Source: Thalassiosira profunda | Lineage: Eukaryota; Bacillariophyta; Thalassiosirophyceae; Thalassiosirales; Thalassiosiraceae | Assembly: GCA_036939355.1 (NCBI GenBank) | Contig: JALLAP010000248.1 | Location: 1 to 17,031, forward strand | Direction of reading: 5' to 3' | DNA length: 17,031 bases | Shown: piece after piece, positions 8,407 to 15,544 of the stretch | How the letters are laid out: every line of letters starts with the position of its first letter | How positions within the stretch are numbered: position 1 is the first letter of the stretch | The notes under the pieces: model-generated | Seen by the model: only the letters and a program-made list of their open reading frames with translations | The model's database searches: none | What the model was told of the DNA's origin: nothing | Program-made: the position numbers and the translations under genes

Positions 8407-8613
8407 TCACCGCATCCCACCCTCTCCCACCCTCTCCCCCTCCTGCTGCCGCTTCTTCAGCCGCATCCGCTCCTTGTCCCGCTCCACCCCCGCCCGCATG
8501 ACGGCCTTGTCGCGGACCTGCTGGAAGTGGCTGTAGAAGATGGCGTAGAGCGTGGCGGATGTGACGACGCCAAGGACGACGGCGGGGCCCCGTGGTATCC
8601 TTGGGGGATTCAT
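8407..8613 (-). CDS. PET117: PET117-like cytochrome c oxidase assembly protein
   Basis: A 68-residue protein from the ATG at 8613. After a short basic N-terminus comes a predicted membrane helix at about 11-29 (AVVLGVVTSATLYAIF), then QQVRDKAVMRAGVERDKERMRLKKRQQ. This matches the layout of PET117 family proteins: a short start, a K/A-V-V-L-G membrane segment, then a charged helix with R(D/A)GVxRDxER. PET117 proteins sit in the mitochondrial inner membrane and help assemble cytochrome c oxidase, partly through heme a synthesis. The usual family length is about 70-110 residues, so this one is at the short end. The frame stays open upstream to 9051, but that part is antisense to the methyltransferase and compositionally unlike a protein. 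The gene is divergent from the methyltransferase, with 205 bp between starts. Identification rests on a short motif, so it is probable rather than certain. Confidence 0.72.
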   Translation of the reverse strand: MNPPRIPRGPAVVLGVVTSATLYAIFYSHFQQVRDKAVMRAGVERDKERMRLKKRQQEGERVGEGGMR

Positions 8614-8818
8614 GGGCGGGCGGGGAGAGGGGCGCGGAGAGGGAGGTGCGGCGGCGCTGGAAGGCGCGTGGGAGGAGGCCGGCGCTGGCGTTGTTGGCGA
8701 GAGCGCGCGAGCTCTGAGAGTTGAAGCGGATCTTGTTCGGCGCTTTTTCCGCCCTGAGTTCGGCCTCTCGTTCTCGTGCACCCCCCACATTTCTTCCCCT
8801 CCCCTCGCGCTCTCAGCG
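8614..8818. promoter_or_regulatory. Short divergent promoter region
   Basis: Only 205 bp separate the start codons of the PET117-like gene (minus) and the methyltransferase (plus), so the two promoters must overlap or be shared. The region is GC-rich with purine-rich runs near 8615-8680. No TATA box or specific operator is evident. Confidence 0.5.
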
Positions 8819-10069
8819 ATGCCGCCACTACTGCGCTGTCCGCCGGCGTGCCTCCTCGGGCTCGTCGCGATCACCCGCACTTCGGCTTTTGGCAACTTCC
8901 CGGGCGCCAAACCGAGGCAGCAGCGCGTAAATCCGCTCCGCGCCACCGCCCAACCCCGGAGCGGGTTCGCGCAGCAGCTCCTCGACGCGGCATTAGCATC
9001 GCCCGTTTGGAAATACGTGCTGGTGCCGCAGGCGCGGGCGAGCATCGTCAAGACGGCGGAGGAAAATGGGATTCCGTGGGTTGCTGCAAAGGAGTGGATC
9101 GAGGGTCAACCTGATGCACCGTGGAACAAAGATGTGCCAAACAATGAATGCCACAATATCCAATACCCGGAGTACTACCAGAAATCGTTCCACGCGTACG
9201 ACGAAGGGAATCTCAGCTACGACGCCGCGTTCGAGCAGGAGCTGGCGAGCCGATCGATCGGCGCTCGCAACTTTCCGAAATATGCCGATCGCGGGGAGGA
9301 TGTGTTCCGCGGGGCCTTCGATCGGGCGCTCGTGAAATTGGGAGCCGATATCAATACCGACGGCGAGGAGGAGGATGCGATCATTGTTGATTTCGGATGC
9401 GGCACTGGCACGAGCACGAGAAGATTGGCGAAGCAATACCCGCAAGCCGCCGAACTGATTGGGATCGATCTGTCTCCTTATTTCGTCGACGTTGGACGGA
9501 CCCTCCTGGAGTTGGCGCCCTCGGCAATCAACTTGAGCGAAGAAGGCAATCATTCTGGCGGATGGATCACTGCGATTGATTCCGATCCACGGATACAACT
9601 GCGACAGGGAGACATTGCGCACACCAATCTCCCATCCAACTCCGTATCGGTGGTCAATCTCGGCTTGGTCCTGCACGAGCTGCCCCTCTCCGCCGCCAAA
9701 GAAGTGGTTCGGGAGGCGCACCGCATCCTCAAAGACAAGGGCCAACTGTGGATCTCAGAAATGGACTTTGAATCGCCCGCCTACAAGGCGCAGAGGGAAA
9801 ATGCCCTCTTGTTTTCGCTGCTACGGGCAACGGAACCGTATCTGGATGAATACGCCGACGGCATGCCACAACTGAGGGACTTCATTGCGGAGCTGTTTGG
9901 GAAGGTGAAGATTACGGCCGCCACGGGGAGACATTACGCGTTGGTGGCGGAGAAAAGCAATGCAAAAGACAGCAACGAACGTGCAGTGCTGGAGGACGAT
10001 CGATTTCGGGATGACGGGAGTTATGCCCTGGAAGATACTCATTTGAAGCCCTGGGAATCAAAGGACTGA
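8819..10069 (+). CDS. Plastid-targeted class I SAM-dependent methyltransferase
   Basis: The product has 416 residues. Residues 1-23 form a hydrophobic signal peptide ending TSA, followed by F24 and a basic, Pro/Arg-rich transit-like stretch; this is the bipartite presequence of red-lineage secondary plastids. The class I methyltransferase fold is clear: motif I VDFGCGTGTST with D191, the acidic loop GIDLS with D217, motif GDIAH with D265, and VNLGLVLHELP followed by AHRILKDKGQLWISEMD. The preceding segment (PEYYQKSFHAYDEGNLSYDAAFEQE) resembles an N-terminal region I recall from cyanobacterial and plant plastid UbiE-like methyltransferases, so a cyanobacterial-type origin is likely. The substrate cannot be told from sequence: quinones, pigments or lipids are possible. 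The ATG at 8819 is chosen because it begins the signal peptide; the frame is open further upstream only through non-ATG codons and GC-rich sequence. No intron is needed. Confidence 0.88.
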   Translation: MPPLLRCPPACLLGLVAITRTSAFGNFPGAKPRQQRVNPLRATAQPRSGFAQQLLDAALASPVWKYVLVPQARASIVKTAEENGIPWVAAKEWIEGQPDAPWNKDVPNNECHNIQYPEYYQKSFHAYDEGNLSYDAAFEQELASRSIGARNFPKYADRGEDVFRGAFDRALVKLGADINTDGEEEDAIIVDFGCGTGTSTRRLAKQYPQAAELIGIDLSPYFVDVGRTLLELAPSAINLSEEGNHSGGWITAIDSDPRIQLRQGDIAHTNLPSNSVSVVNLGLVLHELPLSAAKEVVREAHRILKDKGQLWISEMDFESPAYKAQRENALLFSLLRATEPYLDEYADGMPQLRDFIAELFGKVKITAATGRHYALVAEKSNAKDSNERAVLEDDRFRDDGSYALEDTHLKPWESKD

Positions 10070-10152
10070 TAACAATTCTCTGCGCTGCCCAACGCCAGGC
10101 CAACTACAGACCCACACTTGGAACATTTTGCAACCAGAGAAACGAAAATATT

Positions 10153-10241
10153 GGGTTAGGGTTATGTAACCCTAACCCTAGCTGCTGAAGATTGCAACTT
10201 GCAACCCCAACCCTAACCTGACCGTAACACCAGCCCTAACA
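10153..10241. repeat. Interstitial telomere-type repeat, head-to-head, with degenerate copies
   Basis: Bases 10153-10164 read gggttagggtta and 10167-10178 read taaccctaaccc, a perfect 12-bp inverted repeat with a 2-bp centre. This is two TTAGGG units meeting two CCCTAA units. About 25 bp further on, 10203-10241 holds degenerate copies (aaccccaaccctaacc, then gccctaac). TTAGGG is the common telomere unit of stramenopiles. The site is interstitial, with genes close on both sides. Confidence 0.85.
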
Positions 10242-10371
10242 GTGTAAGAATCTCATCTTGCAAGCCCAAGACCTTGCTGCGCGCGGGAAGAGCCTCCTTG
10301 CTAACTCTGTGGGGTGTCTTTGTCTGGCCACAAAAAGGCCTTACGGTTGCGTTGTGAGTCAGCGTTTTGCG

Positions 10372-10407
10372 CCTCCGCCCTCCGCCCTCCGCCCTCCTCC
10401 TCCGCCT
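10372..10407 (+). repeat. Pyrimidine-rich 7-bp tandem repeat
   Basis: Three perfect copies of cctccgc at 10372-10392 are followed by degenerate copies. The tract is nearly all C and T on the plus strand and lies about 60 bp upstream of the lipase ATG, so it is probably 5' UTR or core promoter. Confidence 0.7.
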
Positions 10408-10465
10408 CATTTCTGCATGCTCCCGGCTACCATACCGCCGCCACCTTGCCGCCACAATCACCAAA

Positions 10466-11647
10466 ATGAGCCGCCGCCCGGGGAGTGGCTGGGCGAGGCT
10501 GCGCGTCCCTGCGTTTGCGGCGTCGCTGCTCCTCGCTACGTATGCCGAGGCATTTGCCCCGGCCGCAATATTAGACGCGTCGTTCAACGCCGTGCCCAGC
10601 GCGGTCGCCTACCCCGCCGCCTTCATCGCGGCCTTTCGAACGGGCGCGGCCATCTCCGTGATCAATCAACCTCGCATGCCCTCGATCGATACCGAGGTAG
10701 GGAGCCAGGTGATCCGCTTGCCATCCGGGACGCGTGTGCGGTTGTTCTACCCTGCAAATTGCACCGACTCCGGTTCTAAGATGGCACCCTACTGCACCGA
10801 CGGCCGGCAAACGACCGACGGAATGGCGGGCATGGTGGGATTTCGACAGCTCGGTCTTTCATTTCTGCTCGGTCATTTGGCGGATGCATCCAGCGGTTGC
10901 ATTCAGGATGCTCCTATGATATGCACCGCCAGGGAGAGCGATCTGCCAATGTTGATATACTCGCATGGATACGGAGGAAACATGGACATGGCAACGTATT
11001 TCTTTCGCACTATGGCATCCAAGGGAATGGTTGTGGCAGCGGTAGAGCACACCGATGGCACCGCAAGCTCGACAGTGTTGGAAGACGGATCCGAAAAGAG
11101 ATTCAACGAGTATTACATGACGGGACGACAGCAACTCACGAGGAGGGCATCGGAACTACTGGAGGCAGCAGATTTTCTGCCGACGGAGCTGAAGAATATG
11201 CACAATGCAACAATCGGCACTATCATGTTGGGCGGACATTCGTACGGGGCGCCCTCTGCAATCATGGCGGCAAATGGCGCGTCCGAACCGTCCAAAATTC
11301 GAGGTGTGATCGTTCACGACCCCGCCCTGGGCATGGGATACGGCATGCTGCCTCCCAACGGCGCCAAGAGCAGAACGCCAACCATCAGTTACGTTTCCGA
11401 TGAATACAACCTTGCCAGAGTTCGATATGGCGATGCAACACTGCACGTGAGAGGGGCGTTCCACGGCAACTTCGTCGATGCGCCGTTGTGGGCTCCGGCG
11501 CTGGTCATGAGGCCTTTGTCGGCCGTGATACCCGCCGCAGGGCCAGCAGACCCCAATCACCACAACCAACCACAACCCCCCTCACCTCCCCGACAAGACG
11601 GTGCAGCACCGACGCGACATCATCACCAGTATCAGAAACACGCAGCC
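10466..11647 (+). CDS. Plastid-targeted PAF-acetylhydrolase-like lipase (no stop before the MYND gene)
   Basis: The 394 codons from the ATG at 10466 (accaaaATGA) encode an alpha/beta hydrolase. Residues about 10-29 are a signal peptide ending AEA, followed by F30-A-P, close to the textbook ASAFAP plastid motif. The body resembles the platelet-activating-factor acetylhydrolase family: LIYSHGYGG oxyanion region, VVAAVEHTDGTAS, nucleophile elbow GHSYG with S259, D285 in VHDP, and H333 in AFHGNF, so the Ser-Asp-His triad is complete with family-like spacing. Such enzymes cleave short or oxidised acyl chains from phospholipids; a role on plastid lipids is inferred. The usual C-terminal helix after the His is not evident; instead the frame runs through a Pro/His/Gln-rich tract straight into the MYND protein without a stop. 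The end given here is that boundary, not a stop codon; unspliced, the frame stops at 11923. It may be the first half of a fused gene. Confidence 0.8.
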
Positions 11648-12975
11648 ATGTACAGTTACACTTTCGACGGCGTCAATTATGGCGACCTCTTTTCCACCGA
11701 CCGCCCGTCCAGCTGCGACTATTGCGGTCGCGAGGTGGAGAACGGGGCGATGAAGATTTGCATCGAATGCACTCGCGTTGGATGGTGCTCGAAAGAGTGT
11801 GAGGAGGCGGGACGTGGGGTGAGCGCAACTAATCATGTATTTCAACAGCCAAGCCATTCTTTCAGTATTCACATCCATCTTATGCACCTCCATCAAACCT
11901 ATCTGTCCAACATCTCTCTCTAGGAGCACAAACTACCGTGCCAGATCATCTCCTCTGCCCAGTCCGACATACTGAGGCAAGATTTTACACCAGACACTTC
12001 GATGGAGGGTCTGCACATGACGTGGTGCGATCCGCCGCCAAATTTTCATTTGTTGCATGCAGCAGCGGCCGCGGCCTTGAAGCCGATGATGGATGACGTC
12101 CAGGATGACGTCCACAAATCAGGAGGCGGGAAGGCTTTCTGGAAGAGGGAATACGAAGGAGAGGCCGCATACAAGCCCTTCTTTGAGGAGTTGGTCGAAC
12201 ATGAAGGGGAGTGGATGGAGGTGAGTCTCCGGTATCTCAGATCTCAGATATCAGATGAATCTTCAGGATACCCCCCTTCTTACATACAGATGTATCTTCC
12301 ACTCTCCACACGGCATATCAACAGTTCTTCCGGCACGAGAAACACTCCTACCACTGCATGGTGACCGTTCAAATCCTGAACACGTTGGTCACCGTCCACT
12401 GCAAGCGGGGGGCCTTCGACGACTGCAGCCGGATGCTCGTCCTGTACTTCAAGGTGTTGCGCATCTACCGGAATGCTTGCTCCAGACGCGGGGGGACCGG
12501 GGAGAGCTATTGTGATGGGATGGAAAACCGCGGAAGGCTGGCCCAATTCCACATGAATTGCGTGCTTGAGAAGTACGAAGCCAACATCTCCATTCTTAGG
12601 AATATAGCATGTCACGAGGCGAAATACCCCGAGGGAGATGGCACCCCATACGGTCACTCCAACTACCTTGCGCTCTTCTCGAAGCGCACAGAGAAGCGCA
12701 ATGTAACCGCTGAAGAGATTATGGCGCATCCCCGAAAGGATGTCTACTTGTATGTCAAGTTCATTGCGGAGAGCTCGAAATTCAAGAAGTTCGCCAAGAA
12801 GGAACACAAGCGCACCAAGTTGCTCGTATGCGACCACTGCGGCAAAGAAGAGACCGGTATGAAACAGTACAAGATCTGTCCTCGGTGCACGGGCACCGCT
12901 TACTGTGGCAAGACTTGTCAATCAAATGCGTGGAAGAGCCACAAAAAAGTCTGTGGGAAGTCGAAGAAGAAGTGA
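11648..12975 (+). CDS. Double MYND zinc-finger protein, three exons
   Basis: Proposed exons are 11648-11818, 11924-12220 and 12325-12975, all phase 0, giving 372 residues. The introns (105 and 104 nt) start gtgagc and gtgagt and end tctag and caacag. Splicing is well supported: it completes the first MYND finger, whose C23, C26, C38, C41, C47 and C51 lie in exon 1 and H59 and C63 in exon 2. A second complete MYND finger closes the protein (C325, C328, C341, C344, C350, C354, H362, C366), followed by a Lys-rich tail. The roughly 250 residues between are helical-looking and have no family I recognise. MYND fingers bind proline-rich partner peptides, often in chromatin or signalling proteins, so the cellular role is open. 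The frame is continuous with the upstream lipase, so the ATG at 11648 (cagccATGT) may be internal to a larger protein. Confidence 0.8.
11819..11923 (+). other. Intron 1 of the MYND gene
   Basis: The donor is GTGAGC at 11819 and the acceptor tctctag ends at 11923, after a pyrimidine-rich tract. Removing it joins GRG to EHKLPC and restores the last two zinc ligands of the MYND finger. Phase 0. Confidence 0.85.
12221..12324 (+). other. Intron 2 of the MYND gene
   Basis: The donor is GTGAGT at 12221 and the acceptor caacag ends at 12324. Removing it joins EWME to FFRHEKHSYHC in frame. Phase 0. The intron is AT-richer than the exons around it. Confidence 0.85.
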
Positions 12976-13111
12976 CCGTGCGCAGTTGAATCTGAGGGGC
13001 TGTATGGGGTAGTGTGACAAATGGAGACTTGTTTGATCGCGAGGCGCTGCAAAATGTGGCAGGAGATACTGGAGAGTGCACTTTGCAAGACAGAACACAG
13101 AATATGAGTAT

Positions 13112-15084
13112 TTAGTTGATCGACATCTTCTTCACAAATTCGCCTGTGTACACATCCATCGCCACGGACACCCGGCTGGTCCTCCGCCCAGCCTCCTCGA
13201 AATCCACTTTCTTCCCGACCTTTTCTTTCTCCGGCTTCGTCACATCATTCTCGCAAGCCAACGGATTCATCAGCGCCATAAGCGGCACGCCCGCCAGCCG
13301 CAAGATCGACTTGAGTATGTACGACGTCTCCTCCGGGCTCGTGATCCAAACGCAGGGACAGACCGATCTTGCCGCGAAGTCGTTTCCTGTGTTCAAGAAT
13401 TGGTCGCCAATGTGCAGCGTTTCCTCGGGCGGTATGCCAAGATACGATTGCAGGACCTGCACGCCCACGCGTTTGTTTCCCACATCGACCCACGCGTCTC
13501 GGCCGCCATTGAATGCGCAAAAGGGCAGGTTCACCTTGGCATTTTCCAGCTCCGTCTGGATGCGCAGCACTGTCTCGTCCAACGCCTCGCGCGGGATCTT
13601 CTCGTCCACCTGCGGAATCAGCCCCACGGAACGCTTCTTCCGGATGATGCGCGCTCGCATGTTCTGATCCTTCATCGACAAGTTGAAGCACGTCTCGGCC
13701 CGATCCAGAATCGAGGTGATCTCTGCCTCTGACCAGTTGCCCGGCGACTCCGCAAAGTACTTGGTTGATATCATCCATCCTCCAGGCCCATCCTCGCGCA
13801 CCGAATGCAGCTTGTAATCGTTCCCCAGCCGCAGGAGATAGTTGCACTCCCCTCCAAAGATGTAGAACCGCTCAAGGTGCTCCGTCTCGAGGCCCCTTTC
13901 CTTGAAATACGCCAGCAGTCCGCTCAGCCGTACTTCGTACTTCTCGGATTGGTACTCGTACCCTGCTGCGGTGACCACCGCAATCGTCACGCCATGTTTC
14001 AACAGCAGGTACAGGTACTTGGCCAGCTTGCAATCCGCTCCAAAGTTGGCGCCGTCCGAATAGAGCGTCTGATCTCCATCGAAGCAGATGAGCTTTGGTC
14101 CCGGAAAGGCCGCATGCCCCAAGTTGGACAGGGCCTCCTCGATGTTAATAGTGTCGGACCGATCGCGCCGTATGAGCTGCCGGCGCGGCGAGCTGCTCGG
14201 GGACGCTGTTGGATCCTTAATTCCATTTTTCTCGTCCTTTCCGTCGCTATCATCGCTCTCGTCCCTCGGCGTGTTGCCCATGCTCGCCCACGCTTCCAAA
14301 GCGCGGGCATCGTCTTCGCTCTGCCGCTCCGTCCTCGCCCCTCCATTCTTCTCCCCCGTTGGTTTGTCGTTGTCGTGCTTTCCCAAGATCACCGAGGTGC
14401 GAGGGACTAAACTTCCCCCATTTGGACTCGCCACCTCGCCCTCCGAGTAGGGATTGAGCATGGCGATGATCTGCGCCAGGTTGAGAATGTGTCGGATTTC
14501 GTTGAAGGAGATGCAANGAGTAGGGATTGAGCATGGCGATGATCTGCGCCAGGTTGAGAATGTGTCGGATTTCGTTGAACGAGATGCAAATGTAGCGACG
14601 CTTCGTGACCCCGTATTTGGCGTTGTATGCCTCAAACGCCTTTCTCAATGGCAGCCTGGTCCAAAACGTCCCCACCCCCGGCACTAGTTGTTTCAACCTC
14701 GACGGCACCACCACCTGCTGCGCCAGCCCTGCTGAATTGTTGACTGATATCGAAGAGGAGCTGACGGTGAGCACGCTGTTGGGATTGGCGTTGATCTCCG
14801 CGAGCAATTGGTTCGTCATCTTCCGGTGTTCGTCGATGAGCATCTCAAAGTGAGAAAAAGTGTCGGCGCCGGTGGTGTCGAGGGCGTCGAGGACGAAGCT
14901 GTGCATGAGCATGCCCTTCATGCTGTATGAAGAGGGACATTTGCAAAGTGAATGAGGGAATTGCAAAATTGGTGACACAAGATGTGCACAACAAAAGTAC
15001 TGGCGGCAGGACTCACCACTCGATGAGCCCATCGCGACGATGGGGCGTGAGCAGGTAGTTCCTCCTGCGCGACGAAAAGGACAT
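13112..15084 (-). CDS. ISN1: IMP-specific 5'-nucleotidase (ISN1), interrupted by an assembly duplication
   Basis: ISN1 hydrolyses IMP to inosine and phosphate in the cytosol. Exon 1 is 15017-15084 and exon 2 is 13112-14922, with a 94-nt GTGAGT...AG intron. Exon 1 (RRNYLLTPHRRDGLIE) continues into MKGMLMHSFVLDA, matching the N-terminus of yeast ISN1 as I recall it. Other family segments are VPGVGTFWTRLPLRKAF, SFNEIRHILNLAQI, the HAD motif DGDQTLYSDG (14072-14080 encode DGD), VTAAGY, IFGGE, FNGGRDAWVDVG and HIGDQF. An acidic, Ser-rich insert of about 90 residues lies between the ILNLAQI segment and the DGD motif; yeast lacks it. As given, the frame is broken at the single N at 14517, flanked by two near-identical 72-bp copies. 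Without one copy plus the N (73 bp) the coding length is 1806 nt, a whole number of codons for 601 residues. I therefore regard the gene as intact in the organism. Confidence 0.9.
14445..14589. repeat. 72-bp tandem duplication around an N (probable assembly artefact)
   Basis: Bases 14445-14516 and 14518-14589 are the same 72-bp sequence with one difference (g at 14507, c at 14580), separated by a single N at 14517. The difference is synonymous in ISN1 (TCC/TCG, Ser). This looks like two contig ends, perhaps two alleles, joined without merging their overlap. Confidence 0.92.
14923..15016 (-). other. Intron of ISN1
   Basis: On the minus strand the donor GTGAGT begins at 15016 and the acceptor tacag ends at 14923. 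Exon 1 ends after two bases of a codon; the first base of exon 2 completes a Cys codon. The splice aligns the family N-terminus. Confidence 0.85.
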
Positions 15085-15544
15085 GGTTGGCTTCTTCTAT
15101 TCGGTGCAATACGAATCTAGATGTTGGAGGAGAGTGAGCACGCCGGCAGGTATCCTCAACTAAATCGCGTCGACGGCGCTCCGCTTGGTACCGACGCTTT
15201 GCAACCGCACGCTTCTGCGTTTTATGAGCCGAGGCCGGTCCGTCAACGGTGCACGTTTGAGAAGGACGCAGCTGGATAGGGCGGCGGATTTGCCATCGTC
15301 AAGTGCGTTGGCATGTTCTGATTCGAGGGGCGCCGCGTCCGTCAAGAGGGCAAAAGATTCTCTAAATCAACGTCGGAATCAATACCAATCCCAAATTTCT
15401 ACAGGGAGGTGGCTCTCACTCTCCATCGCAGCCTCATTCCCTTCACCTTCAGCGGCGGCCTTGTAAAGAGCGGAGGGAGGAACCGCCGGGGCGGAGAACG
15501 ACCACGGGTATCGGGCATCGGTTTCGGGCGATGGTGGACGAGAG
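15085..15544. promoter_or_regulatory. Divergent intergenic region between ISN1 and the plastid hydrolase-like gene
   Basis: These 460 bp lie between two outward-pointing start codons and should hold both promoters and 5' UTRs. The one longer frame inside begins with a non-ATG codon and resembles no protein family. I see no RNA gene or clear repeat. Confidence 0.5.

Larger units (their letters stand above)
10070..10465. other. Intergenic region with telomere-type repeats and a C-rich leader
   Basis: This 396-bp stretch lies between two plus-strand genes. It holds a head-to-head TTAGGG/CCCTAA palindrome with degenerate CCCTAA-like copies (10153-10241) and a pyrimidine-rich 7-bp tandem repeat (10372-10407) just upstream of the lipase start. 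Nothing else was recognised. Confidence 0.6.

Noticed and set aside
8552..8818. Upstream extension of the methyltransferase frame
   Set aside because: It would start at GTG and run through GC-rich leader; the ATG at 8819 begins a proper signal peptide.
10367..10465. Upstream extension of the lipase frame
   Set aside because: It starts at TTG in a C-rich repeat; the ATG at 10466 has good context and starts the presequence.
12280..12921. 213-codon minus-strand frame across the MYND gene
   Set aside because: Antisense to exon 3, which encodes a complete MYND finger; it also crosses the intron boundary.
13805..14410. 201-codon plus-strand frame inside ISN1
   Set aside because: Shadow of ISN1 on the other strand; no recognisable motifs.
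14445..14589. Genuine tandem repeat or programmed frameshift in ISN1
   Set aside because: The single N exactly at the junction, the near-identity of the copies and the clean frame without 73 bp point to an assembly join instead.
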